A stretch of 12,039 nucleotides of DNA, from the NCBI GenBank assembly GCA_016209865.1, contig JACQVL010000216.1:1-12039 (forward strand), in the 5' to 3' direction. This DNA is from Candidatus Latescibacterota bacterium. GTDB lineage: Bacteria; JAAXHH01; JACQVL01. Each line of letters opens with the position of its first letter. The first letter of the stretch is position 1. This document shows, piece after piece, positions 1 through 6,423 of the stretch. Both the position numbers and the translations under genes were made by a program. The notes under the pieces were generated by a model. That model was given only the letters and a program-made list of their open reading frames with translations, was not told where the DNA came from and did no database searches.

Positions 1-1454
1 ACCGGTTCCTGCCGGATAAGGCCATCGACCTGATCGATGAGGCGGCGGCCAACCTCCGGATCGAGATCGACAGCATGCCCGCCGAGTTAGACGCGCTCGA
101 AAAACAGATTCGGCAACTGGAGATCGAGCGGGAGGCGGTCAAGCGCGAAAAAGACGCGGCGGAGCGGCTGAAGCCGATCTCGAAGGAATTGGCCGAACTG
201 GAGGAGCAGCGGACCGTCCTCCGGGCGCACTGGCTCAAAGAGAAGGAGATCGTGAAGGCGATCCACGAGATCAAGGGGAAGATCGAGCAACTCAAGGTTG
301 AGGCGGAGCAGGCCCAGCGGACGGCGAATTACGAGCGGGCGGCCCGCATCCAGTACGGGGAACTGGTCGACCTCAACCGGCAGGTTGAGGAGCAGAACCG
401 ACTGCTGGCCGACGTGCAGAAAGACCAGAAGATGCTGAAGGAGGAAGTGGATTCGGAGGACATCGCCGAGGTGGTGTCGAAGTGGACGGGGATTCCAGTG
501 ACCCGGCTGGTCGAAGGGGAAGTCGAGAAGCTCATCCGCATGGAAGAGCGGCTCCATCTACGGGTCGTCGGCCAGGATGAGGCCCTCCGCGCCGTCGCCC
601 ACGCGGTGCGGCGGAACCGCGCGGGACTGGGCGACCTCCACCGGCCGATCGGGTCGTTCCTGTTCTTGGGCCCGACCGGGGTCGGGAAGACGGAGCTCGC
701 CCGCGCCTTAGCCGAATTCCTGTTCGACGACGAGAACGCGATGGTCCGGATCGACATGTCCGAGTATATGGAGCGGCACACCGTCGCCCGGCTGATCGGC
801 GCCCCGCCCGGCTACGTCGGGTACGAGGAGGGCGGACAGCTCACCGAGGCGGTCCGCCGGCGTCCGTACCAGATCGTCCTGTTCGATGAGGTGGAGAAAG
901 CGCACGGCGACGTGTTCAACGTCCTGCTCCAGCTCCTCGACGACGGAAGGCTGACCGACGGCCACGGCCGGACGGTCGACTTCAAGAACACGGTCGTCAT
1001 CATGACGTCGAACGTGGGGACGCATCTCATCAGCGCGTACGAGACCTCTGATTATGAAGAACTGCGTTCACGTGTGATGGTGGCCGTCCGGGAGCAGTTC
1101 CGGCCGGAGTTCATCAACCGGATCGATGAGATCATCATCTTCCATCCGCTCACCCGCGAGCACATCCGGGAGATCGTCGGCATCCAGCTCAAGCGTCTGC
1201 ACGAGCGTCTGCTGGAGCGGGCGAACATCAGCCTGGAGGCCACATTCCACGCGCAGGACTTCTTAGCCGAGGAGGGGTACGACCCGGTCTACGGGGCCCG
1301 GCCGCTCAAGCGGGTTATTCAGCGTTTCATCGAGAACCCGTTAGCGGTCGAGATTCTGGAGCGCCGGTTCCAGGAAGGGGACACGGTCGTGGTTGACTGT
1401 GTCGCCGGGCAGCTCATCTTCTCGAAGAAGGAGGAAGCGGTCGCGGCGGCGTGA
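1..1454 (+). CDS. clpB: ClpB-type AAA+ disaggregase, C-terminal part (5' truncated by window edge)
   Basis: ClpB is a cytoplasmic hexameric ATPase that extracts polypeptides from aggregates together with the DnaK system. The frame is already open at base 3 and reads [15 protein letters not shown], the classic end of the first AAA+ module, so the ATG at 75 is not the start. About 483 residues are visible of the roughly 860 usual for the family. Counted from the first full codon: the middle-domain coiled coil spans about 28-150, followed by the WTGIPV linker; the second AAA+ module has Walker A GPTGVGKT near 223-230, pore loop GYVGY near 270, Walker B VLFDE near 292, sensor-1 TSN near 335, the [12 protein letters not shown] segment and a sensor-2 GARPLKR near the end. 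The M domain is full length, which favours ClpB over ClpA or ClpC. The gene ends with TGA at 1452-1454, and the next gene follows after 97 bp with its own promoter. Nothing looks damaged. Confidence 0.97.
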   Translation, partial: RFLPDKAIDLIDEAAANLRIEIDSMPAELDALEKQIRQLEIEREAVKREKDAAERLKPISKELAELEEQRTVLRAHWLKEKEIVKAIHEIKGKIEQLKVEAEQAQRTANYERAARIQYGELVDLNRQVEEQNRLLADVQKDQKMLKEEVDSEDIAEVVSKWTGIPVTRLVEGEVEKLIRMEERLHLRVVGQDEALRAVAHAVRRNRAGLGDLHRPIGSFLFLGPTGVGKTELARALAEFLFDDENAMVRIDMSEYMERHTVARLIGAPPGYVGYEEGGQLTEAVRRRPYQIVLFDEVEKAHGDVFNVLLQLLDDGRLTDGHGRTVDFKNTVVIMTSNVGTHLISAYETSDYEELRSRVMVAVREQFRPEFINRIDEIIIFHPLTREHIREIVGIQLKRLHERLLERANISLEATFHAQDFLAEEGYDPVYGARPLKRVIQRFIENPLAVEILERRFQEGDTVVVDCVAGQLIFSKKEEAVAAA

Positions 1455-1468
1455 GGGCAAGATTGCGA

Positions 1469-1497
1469 TTGACAACCCCAGCCACGGGCGCTATTAT
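1469..1497 (+). promoter_or_regulatory. sigma70-type promoter of the DnaB-like gene
   Basis: A perfect -35 hexamer TTGACA (1469-1474) and a -10 hexamer TATTAT (1492-1497, 5 of 6 to consensus) are separated by exactly 17 nt. They lie in the 97-bp gap after the clpB stop. Transcription should begin near 1504, about 48 nt ahead of the ATG at 1552. This is the best promoter in the window and suggests the ATPase gene is not only read through from clpB. That it is used is inference. Confidence 0.75.
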
Positions 1498-1510
1498 GCA
1501 CTCGTGGCTG
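1479..1510. promoter_or_regulatory. 8-bp inverted repeat enclosing the -10 box (candidate operator or leader hairpin)
   Basis: CAGCCACG (1479-1486) and CGTGGCTG (1503-1510) are perfect inverted arms 16 nt apart. They bracket the TATTAT -10 box, and the right arm covers the expected transcription start. This is the geometry of a repressor operator. It does not match the CIRCE heat-shock operator. As RNA the two arms would be transcribed together only by readthrough from clpB, so a weak intergenic hairpin is the alternative. No protein can be assigned. Confidence 0.45.
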
Positions 1511-1551
1511 CGTTGTTTTGAAGCGGGCGGACTGCCAGGAGGTTCCCATCA

Positions 1552-2760
1552 ATGGCAACCCCTCAAATCGATTCCTCGCACGAAACGAATATACACGACG
1601 AACCTCCGGAACGCCCCATCGTGCCGTTCTCTGAAGAAACCCCCGATCTCCTCCGGGGTCTCCTCGAATCCAAAGAACCGCCCATCCCCACGTTCAGCGA
1701 AGCGCTCGACGACAACCTGAACGGCGGCCTCCGTCGCAAAGCGTTGATCGGGATCGCTGGACTGCCGGGGAACGGAAAAACCACGTTCGCCTGGCAACTC
1801 GCCCAGCACATCGCCGAACACGGCAAGACAGTGGCCGCCCACCAGGTGCCCGTCCCCTGTCTGTACGTGTCCCTGGAACTGTCCAAGCCCACGCTCTATC
1901 ACAAGGCGCTAAGCCGGATCGGCCGGATCGACGGCGGGGTTCTCTCCAGCCGCAGGTGGGTGACCGAGCCGGATGTCGAAGAAAAAGACCGCATCCTCAA
2001 AGACATCGTCAAAGCCAACACCCGGTTCAACCGCATCGCCCGCCACCTCGGCGTGCTCGACATGACCCAGGCCGTCCCGGGCCGGATGACGATCGAGCAG
2101 CTCCGCGAGAACGCCTCGACGTTTCTCGAATCCTACCGGGCCCACCTGGAACTGGAACTGATGCGCGGAGCCCCCGACCCGGGGGAACGGGAACGCCTGT
2201 CGTACGCCCTGGAACAAGACCCGCACCTCGTCATCTTCGTCGATCATCTCCAGTTGCTCAGCGCCCAACCCGACGCGTCGCGCGACGGCGCCCTCCCGCA
2301 TGATGCGATCATCTCCTACCATCTCAAACATCTGGCTGTTTCCATAGACTGCACCGTCGTGGCGCTGAGCCAGATGACTACGGCCGAGGCCGACCCGGTC
2401 GTCCAGGGCGCGGACATGACCGCCGTCCTGCGGACCGGGTATAAACTTATCGACGAGAAGATCAAGGACCTGGCGAAAGAGACGAAGGAGATGGCGAGCG
2501 AGGACGCCGCGCCGCAAGAACGGGAGGAAATAGAGAAGGAACGCACGGAGCACGAAAAGGTGCGGAGCCAGAAACCACTCCAGACCGAGGGCAGTCCGAT
2601 TTACGCCATCCTGGACATCGAGAAAAACCGGGACGGCAAGACCCGGCACGCCCTGTTCGTCTGGCGCCGGGCGTTCCACGAGTTCGAGGAAGTCAAAGAA
2701 GAGACGGAGGACGTGGATTTCCCCCGCTCCTTGATGCGCTTCCTGACGCGGGAAGGGTAG
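1552..2760 (+). CDS. DnaB-like (SF4) RecA-fold ATPase without the DnaB N-terminal domain, role unknown
   Basis: The 402-residue protein follows the pattern of the DnaB helicase C-terminal domain. An NGGL segment near 57-60 precedes Walker A (GLPGNGKT, 70-77). Then come LYVSLELS (104-111, DnaB-like SLEMS position), an RMTIEQLRENA helix (178-188), Walker B (LVIFVDHLQLL, 226-236), a TVVALSQM strand (268-275) matching the DnaB ALSQ motif, QGADMTAVLR and a final DIEKNRDGKTRHA strand. Residues 1-45 are Pro-rich and probably disordered; there is no DnaB N-terminal dimerisation domain and no signal or membrane segment. A very charged insert (about 300-342) replaces the short DnaB linker and may be helical. 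AGGAGG at 1537-1542, 9 nt ahead of the ATG, fixes the start. The gene uses no TTA codons, unlike most neighbours. DNA or RNA remodelling or a KaiC-like role are both possible; the fold is fairly sure, the function is not. No partner is apparent in the neighbourhood. Confidence 0.8.
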   Translation: MATPQIDSSHETNIHDEPPERPIVPFSEETPDLLRGLLESKEPPIPTFSEALDDNLNGGLRRKALIGIAGLPGNGKTTFAWQLAQHIAEHGKTVAAHQVPVPCLYVSLELSKPTLYHKALSRIGRIDGGVLSSRRWVTEPDVEEKDRILKDIVKANTRFNRIARHLGVLDMTQAVPGRMTIEQLRENASTFLESYRAHLELELMRGAPDPGERERLSYALEQDPHLVIFVDHLQLLSAQPDASRDGALPHDAIISYHLKHLAVSIDCTVVALSQMTTAEADPVVQGADMTAVLRTGYKLIDEKIKDLAKETKEMASEDAAPQEREEIEKERTEHEKVRSQKPLQTEGSPIYAILDIEKNRDGKTRHALFVWRRAFHEFEEVKEETEDVDFPRSLMRFLTREG

Positions 2761-2766
2761 GACTGA

Positions 2767-2797
2767 ATTTTGGATTTTAGATTTTAGATTTTGGATT
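2767..2797. repeat. Heptamer array, ATTTTGG/ATTTTAG x4 (left arm of inverted pair)
   Basis: Four tandem heptamers (ATTTTGG, ATTTTAG, ATTTTAG, ATTTTGG) plus a trailing ATT make 31 nt, starting 7 nt after the stop of the DnaB-like gene. It is AT-rich in a GC-rich region. It is inverted relative to the array at 2900-2924 (24 of 25 positions complementary), with 102 nt between them, in the gap between two convergent genes. Confidence 0.95.
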
Positions 2798-2899
2798 GGT
2801 GAGTTGCTTGTCTTTGTCGGGTGCCCCCTTACCAAGAAGGAATCCCCGCGGGGTCTCCATGACAGTCCAGCCATCATTCATGCAAAGCATTACCCCCTT

Positions 2900-2924
2900 A
2901 ATCCAAAATCTAAAATCCAAAATC
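2900..2924. repeat. Heptamer array, CCAAAAT/CTAAAAT x3 (right arm of inverted pair)
   Basis: AAT followed by three heptamers (CCAAAAT, CTAAAAT, CCAAAAT) and a C, 25 nt. It is the inverted partner of 2767-2797 and ends 8 nt from the tyrA-pheA stop. Either transcript entering this gap could fold a stem of about 25 bp with a 102-nt loop. A role in bidirectional termination or 3' end protection is inference; there is no terminal T-tract. Confidence 0.93.
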
Positions 2925-2932
2925 GCTCCCCC

Positions 2933-4699
2933 TCATCCCCCCCCATCCACCGTCCGCCCCTCCTCGTACGATCCCAGCAACTTGAAGTACGTGGCGATCT
3001 CCTGCAGGTGGGTGAGCGCCCGGCTGGACGGGAGGCTGTCCGCGCTGCCCCGGAAATCGAGGTAGAACAGGTAATCCCACGGCGTGCCGATCAGCGGGCG
3101 GGATTCGATCTTGCAGATGTCGATGTCCCGGAGCGCGAACACGCTCATCGCCTTGAACAGGCTGCCCGGTACATTCGCAACAGAAAAGACAATCGAGGTC
3201 TTCACGCGCTCCCCTTTGGGAGAGATCGCTTGCGGAGCCAGGACGAGGAACCGGGTGAAGTTCTGCGGACTGTCCTCGATGCTCCGGGCCAGGATGTCGA
3301 GGTCGTAGTGGACGGCCGCCTGGGCGCTGGCGATCGCGGCCACATCGCCAGACCCGCGCTCTTTGAGGAGCTTCGCCGCGCCGGCCGTGTCGTACACCGA
3401 CACCGGCTCCATCCCCGGATGGACGCGGAAGAACTCCCGGCACTGATCCAGCGCCTGAGGGTGCGAGTGCACCTGTCGGATGTCCTCCAGCTTGACTCCT
3501 TTGTTGACGAGCAGGTTGTGGACGATCCTGAGCTTGAGCTCCCCGACGATCGACAGGGTGTGCTGGAGCATCAGGTCGTAATTGCGATGGATACTGCCCG
3601 CTAAGGAATTCTCGATCGGCAGGATGCCGTACTCACTGTGGCCGCGCTCGACCGCGTCGAACACCGCCTCGAACGACGGCTGGGGGACGACTTCCGCCTC
3701 GTCCCCGAAGAACTCTAACGCCGCGATCTCGCTGTTCGCCCCCCGCTCCCCCTGAAAACTCACCGTCTTCGTGCTCACCGTCCGTCCCCTTTCTCCAAAT
3801 ACTGCCGTCCGCACCGTCTTCGCGCGGAGGAGCGCGGATTCCAGCGCCTGTTCATCCCCATCCTGAAGCCACCGCGCTGTCTGATCGAGCTCGGATTGCA
3901 TCCGCTGGATCACGTCGAGGATGGGTTCCCGGTTCGTCAGGCAGATGTCGACCATCACCCGGACGTTGCTCGACGCGACTCGACTCGTATCCCGGAACCC
4001 GCCCGCGGCGAACTCCCAGAGCCGGTGATCCTGATGCGCCGCCGCGTCCGCCGTCCGGACGAGCGCGGAGGAGACGAGGTAGGGCAGATGGCTGGTCACG
4101 GCGACGATCCGGTCGTGCCGGTCCGGGGGCAGGATGACCGGAGTCGCCCCGATCTGCCGGACCAACTGGCTCAGCAGGCGCAGCGCCTCCTCGTCCGGCG
4201 GCACGGTTGGGACGAGGGCGAACGTCGCGCCCGCGAACAGCCGGGCGTCCGCCGCGTCGATCCCCGACCGCTCGCTCCCCGCCATCGGATGGCCGCCGAC
4301 GTACCGCACCTTTTCCGACAACGCGGCAACTGCCCGGCTGACCTCCCCCTTCGTGCTCCCTAAATCAAACAAGATTGCCTGTTCCGGCATGGCGCGCGTC
4401 ACCGCCGCTAAGTCGCGGATGATCGTCCGGACGGGCGTCGCCAGGACGACCAGGTCCGCCTGGCGTACCGTGTCGGCCAGGTCGAGGCTCCCCCGGTCGA
4501 TCGCCCCGCGCTCCGCCGCCCGGTCGATCAACTCCTGGGTCAGATCTACGCCCACCACCTGACGGACCGCCCGCGCCTGCCGGACGGCAAGCCCGAACGA
4601 CCCGCCCAGCAGGCCAAGCCCGATGATGGCAACGCAGGTATCAGAGAGATTAGATTTTGGATTTTGGATTTTGGATTTTGGATTGTTAAACCAGAGCAC
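2933..4699 (-). CDS. Fused prephenate dehydrogenase - prephenate dehydratase (TyrA-PheA)
   Basis: One 588-residue polypeptide holds both exits from prephenate: oxidative decarboxylation to 4-hydroxyphenylpyruvate (Tyr branch) and dehydration to phenylpyruvate (Phe branch). Residues about 21-300 are TyrA: Rossmann GLGLLGG (27-33), acidic D52 at the end of the second strand (suggesting NAD+), HPMAGSERSG with H137, SHLPY with H204, and FRDTSR with R240. Residues about 312-588 are PheA: SFQGERGANSE, PIENSLAGSI, the catalytic TRF motif (482-484) and a C-terminal ACT domain with the ESRP effector motif (532-535), so Phe feedback is expected. There is no chorismate mutase domain; aroH supplies that activity. 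The start is GTG at 4699: an in-frame TAG lies 8 codons upstream, no other ATG, GTG or TTG exists before the Rossmann core, and AAGGAG (4715-4710) sits 10 nt away. The first 17 residues are therefore read through a heptamer array. aroF ends 125 nt upstream. All key residues are present; each half could be active alone. Confidence 0.95.
   Translation of the reverse strand: MLWFNNPKSKIQNPKSNLSDTCVAIIGLGLLGGSFGLAVRQARAVRQVVGVDLTQELIDRAAERGAIDRGSLDLADTVRQADLVVLATPVRTIIRDLAAVTRAMPEQAILFDLGSTKGEVSRAVAALSEKVRYVGGHPMAGSERSGIDAADARLFAGATFALVPTVPPDEEALRLLSQLVRQIGATPVILPPDRHDRIVAVTSHLPYLVSSALVRTADAAAHQDHRLWEFAAGGFRDTSRVASSNVRVMVDICLTNREPILDVIQRMQSELDQTARWLQDGDEQALESALLRAKTVRTAVFGERGRTVSTKTVSFQGERGANSEIAALEFFGDEAEVVPQPSFEAVFDAVERGHSEYGILPIENSLAGSIHRNYDLMLQHTLSIVGELKLRIVHNLLVNKGVKLEDIRQVHSHPQALDQCREFFRVHPGMEPVSVYDTAGAAKLLKERGSGDVAAIASAQAAVHYDLDILARSIEDSPQNFTRFLVLAPQAISPKGERVKTSIVFSVANVPGSLFKAMSVFALRDIDICKIESRPLIGTPWDYLFYLDFRGSADSLPSSRALTHLQEIATYFKLLGSYEEGRTVDGGG
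3776..3796 (-). promoter_or_regulatory. Possible internal Shine-Dalgarno and GTG start for a free PheA
   Basis: On the minus strand, GGAG (3796-3793) and AAGGGG (3791-3786) precede an in-frame GTG codon (3778-3776, residue V308), with 7 nt between AAGGGG and GTG. This is exactly where TyrA homology ends and PheA begins (TVSFQG at 312). It may be the preserved start of an ancestral separate pheA, still able to make free dehydratase. Chance is possible because the linker codes for Gly, Glu and Arg. Confidence 0.4.
4654..4684. repeat. Heptamer array, ATTTTGG x4, inside the tyrA-pheA N-terminus
   Basis: Four perfect ATTTTGG units plus ATT, 31 nt. On the minus strand it is CCAAAAT repeats translated as NPKSKIQNPKS, residues 6-16 of TyrA-PheA. 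The inverted partner is at 4790-4820 (29 of 31 positions complementary), 105 nt away. Confidence 0.97.
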
Positions 4700-4709
4700 A
4701 AAACGAATA

Positions 4710-4715
4710 CTCCTT
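4710..4715 (-). promoter_or_regulatory. Ribosome binding site AAGGAG that decides the tyrA-pheA start
   Basis: AAGGAG on the minus strand, 10 nt before the GTG at 4699-4697. It supports initiation upstream of the heptamer array and so translation of the array itself. Confidence 0.7.
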
Positions 4716-4731
4716 AGCTTGCTCTATCCGA

Positions 4732-4758
4732 ATGGATTCCCGATTGCTTGGGAATGAC
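4732..4758. repeat. dRS3-like palindrome ATGGATTCCC-N8-GGGAATGAC
   Basis: Arms ATTCCC (4736-4741) and GGGAAT (4750-4755) are separated by 8 nt, with flanking ATGG and GAC. This is the layout of the GTCATTCCC...GGGAATCCAT family known as dRS3 in Neisseria and seen in many other bacteria; that this copy belongs to the same family is inference. It sits in the core of the inverted heptamer pair 4654-4684 / 4790-4820, in the aroF to tyrA-pheA leader. Confidence 0.75.
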
Positions 4759-4789
4759 AATGTGGACACGGCGCATAACATGAGTTACT

Positions 4790-4820
4790 AATCCAAAATC
4801 CAAAATCGCAAATCCAAAAT
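4790..4820. repeat. Heptamer array, CCAAAAT x4 with one variant unit, just after aroF
   Basis: AAT followed by CCAAAAT, CCAAAAT, CGCAAAT, CCAAAAT, 31 nt. It ends 4 nt from the aroF stop codon (4827-4825) and is the inverted partner of 4654-4684. Confidence 0.95.
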
Positions 4821-4824
4821 TCAC

Positions 4825-5838
4825 TCACGCCGTCCGTCCGATCGCCTGAGCGACCGCCCGGAGTTGGGGCATCAATTCGGCGAACACCTCCGGCCGGATC
4901 GACTGCTCGCCGTCGGACAGCGCCTTCTCCGGGTTGGGATGGACTTCGATGATCAGCCCGTCCGCCCCGGCCGCGACCGCCGCGCAGGAGACGGCGCTGA
5001 CGTACTCGGCATGGCCGGTCGCCTGACTGGGGTCGATGAAGACGGGAAGATGGCTGTACCGCTTGAGCACCGGGACGGCGGAGATGTCCAGGGTGTTCCG
5101 GGTCCACGTCTCGAACGTCCGGATGCCGCGCTCGCAGAGGATCACCTGATGGTTCCCCCCGGCGAGGACGTACTCCGCCGCTAAGAGCATTTCCTCGATC
5201 GTCGCGGACAGGCCGCGTTTGAGCATCACCGGCCGGTGGCTCTTCCCCACCACCATCAGGAGCGGGTAGTTCTGCATGTTGCGCGCGCCGATCTGCAGGA
5301 TGTCCGCGTACTCGGCCACGACTGGCACCATCTCCGGCGACATCACCTCGGTGATGACGGGCAGACCGGTCTCTTTTTTGACTTCAGCCATGATCTTGAG
5401 ACCTTCGATCCCCAGGCCCTGGAAGCTGTACGGGGAGGTGCGCGGCTTGAACGCGCCCCCCCGGAGGATCTTCGCGCCAGCTTTCTGGACGGCGTGCGCC
5501 GTCTCCATGAGCTGCTTCTTCGACTCGACCGAGCACGGGCCGGCGAACACGACGACCTCATGCCCGCCGATCTCCACCCCATCGACTTGAATGATCGAAT
5601 CGGACGGCTGCACCTCGCGGCTGACCAGCTTGAACGGCCGCTGAATCCGCTGCACCCGGTCGACGCCGGGTATGATCTCTAATTGCTCCGGCTGCAGCCC
5701 GCGGGTGTTGCCGATCAGACAGATGATGGTGACCTCTTCGCCTTGAACATCCCGCGGCGTACAGCCGAGGGCCCGGATCGTCTCACGAACGTGTTCCTTC
5801 TGTGCTTCGGTGGCCTGAGGGTGCATCACGACGACCAT
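4825..5838 (-). CDS. aroF: 3-deoxy-D-arabino-heptulosonate 7-phosphate (DAHP) synthase, type I-beta
   Basis: It condenses phosphoenolpyruvate and erythrose 4-phosphate to DAHP, the committed step of the shikimate pathway. The 337 residues have a ferredoxin-like N-terminal regulatory domain (about 1-70, [11 protein letters not shown] to [10 protein letters not shown]), as in Thermotoga maritima DAHP synthase where it mediates Tyr feedback. A TIM barrel follows with FAGPCSVES (metal-ligand Cys), [17 protein letters not shown] (phosphate and substrate binding), [28 protein letters not shown] (metal His) and [17 protein letters not shown] (metal Glu and Asp). All expected ligands are present. The ATG at 5838 has AAGGAGG (5853-5847) at 8 nt, better placed than the Met five codons in. 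It overlaps the 3' end of aroH by 56 nt, so its RBS lies inside aroH and translation may be coupled. The TGA stop abuts a heptamer array. Feedback specificity cannot be read from sequence. Confidence 0.97.
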   Translation of the reverse strand: MVVVMHPQATEAQKEHVRETIRALGCTPRDVQGEEVTIICLIGNTRGLQPEQLEIIPGVDRVQRIQRPFKLVSREVQPSDSIIQVDGVEIGGHEVVVFAGPCSVESKKQLMETAHAVQKAGAKILRGGAFKPRTSPYSFQGLGIEGLKIMAEVKKETGLPVITEVMSPEMVPVVAEYADILQIGARNMQNYPLLMVVGKSHRPVMLKRGLSATIEEMLLAAEYVLAGGNHQVILCERGIRTFETWTRNTLDISAVPVLKRYSHLPVFIDPSQATGHAEYVSAVSCAAVAAGADGLIIEVHPNPEKALSDGEQSIRPEVFAELMPQLRAVAQAIGRTA

Positions 5839-6208
5839 CGTCCATTCCTCCTTGAGCCAGGTCCGGGCGTAGGCTTGCCGCCTCGCCCAGGTACACGTGC
5901 TGGATCTCGTGCGGTTTCTTATCGGTGTTCACATGGAACATCACGCGAATACAGCGCGGCAGCCCGTCTTGGACTGCCATCTCTTGCATGCAAAACAACG
6001 GAACGGCTGTCCATCCCATCTCCCGCGCGGCGCGGGCCGGGACCTCGGCGTCCAGGTCGGGCGTCGCCGTGAAAAACACGCTGGCCAGGTCGTCCGCGAC
6101 CAGATGATTCCGTTGCATCATCGCCTGCAGCAACCGCTGCGTCGCCTCCCGGATGGTGTCTTTCGTGTTCGCGGGCACGGTCACCGCCCCACGGATGCCA
6201 CGGAGCAT
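5783..6208 (-). CDS. aroH: Chorismate mutase, AroH (Bacillus) type
   Basis: It rearranges chorismate to prephenate, the substrate of both halves of TyrA-PheA. The family is a homotrimer of about 120-130 residues. Landmarks match Bacillus subtilis Aro[12 protein letters not shown] with R6, [22 protein letters not shown] with C73 and catalytic E76, RCIRVM with R88, HVYL with Y106, and LRPDL at 113-117. The start at 6208 is set by GGAGG (6219-6215) 6 nt upstream; the frame continues upstream to 6268, but that part only translates heptamer repeats. The core ends near residue 121; the remaining 20 residues, rich in Gly, Arg and Ser, largely overlap the start of aroF in another frame (56-nt overlap). 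That tail is unlike family members and probably arose by run-on into aroF. The 213-bp gap upstream is filled with repeats. Confidence 0.95.
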   Translation of the reverse strand: MLRGIRGAVTVPANTKDTIREATQRLLQAMMQRNHLVADDLASVFFTATPDLDAEVPARAAREMGWTAVPLFCMQEMAVQDGLPRCIRVMFHVNTDKKPHEIQHVYLGEAASLRPDLAQGGMDDGRRDAPSGHRSTEGTRS

Positions 6209-6225
6209 GAGGCACCTCCGAAGAC

Positions 6226-6253
6226 AAGGACGAAGGACAAAGGACGAAGGACG
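6226..6253. repeat. Heptamer array, AAGGACG x4, upstream of aroH
   Basis: Four tandem units (AAGGACG, AAGGACA, AAGGACG, AAGGACG). It lies 7 nt upstream of the aroH Shine-Dalgarno. The opposite orientation of the same motif (CGTCCTT) recurs at 6361-6423, so this gap also carries an inverted pair around a core of about 107 nt. Confidence 0.93.
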
Positions 6254-6280
6254 AAAAAGAACACTCACATGATACAGGCA

Positions 6281-6350
6281 GTCATTCCCGCGAAACTTGT
6301 CCCCGTGAAACTTGTCCTCGCGAAAGCGAGGAACAGGGAGCGGGAATCCA
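6281..6350. repeat. Composite GTCATTCCC / GGGAATCCA palindrome with inner hairpin and 15-nt direct repeat
   Basis: Outer arms ATTCCCGC (6284-6291) and GCGGGAAT (6340-6347) are perfect inverted repeats with the GTC and CCA flanks of the dRS3-like family. Inside are a 15-nt direct repeat (6290-6304 and 6305-6319, sharing GAAACTTGTCC) and a perfect 7-bp hairpin TCCTCGC-GAAA-GCGAGGA (6315-6332). It looks like several palindromes of one family nested or expanded. It lies between the TIGR00300 gene and aroH, inside the inverted AAGGACG/CGTCCTT pair. On the minus-strand transcript the loop reads UUUC, so no GNRA loop forms there. Confidence 0.8.
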
Positions 6351-6360
6351 TTCTTTTTTT

Positions 6361-6423
6361 CGTCCTTTGTCCCTATCTCTTCGCTCTTGCTCTTTCGTCC
6401 TTCGTCCTTACCACTTCGTCCTT
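6361..6423. repeat. Degenerate heptamer array, CGTCCTT family, about nine units
   Basis: Units CGTCCTT (6361-6367, 6396-6402, 6403-6409, 6417-6423) are interspersed with diverged ones (TGTCCCT, TCTCTTC, GCTCTTG, ACCACTT). It is the opposite orientation of the array at 6226-6253. Its last unit supplies the TAA stop codon of the TIGR00300 gene. It is the longest and most decayed array in the window. Confidence 0.85.

Noticed and set aside
75-77. ATG at 75 as the clpB start
   Set aside because: The frame is open upstream to the window edge and encodes conserved ClpB sequence.
1909-2877. 322-codon minus-strand open frame opposite the DnaB-like gene
   Set aside because: No recognisable motif; it runs through the heptamer array and opposes a gene with Walker motifs, promoter and RBS.
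2767-2924. CRISPR array
   Set aside because: Units are 7 nt and strictly tandem without spacers; no cas genes are present.
2804-3604. 266-codon plus-strand open frame opposite pheA
   Set aside because: It is the complement of well-conserved PheA coding sequence, shows no family motif and is typical of GC-rich antisense frames.
4700-4824. Minus-strand promoter using repeat-derived TTGGAT with TGTTAT
   Set aside because: Only 3 of 6 and 4 of 6 consensus matches, and a repeat rich in TTGG gives such hits by chance.
6209-6268. Upstream extension of aroH
   Set aside because: It reads only AAGGACG repeats, while GGAGG sits 6 nt before the ATG at 6208 that starts the conserved protein.
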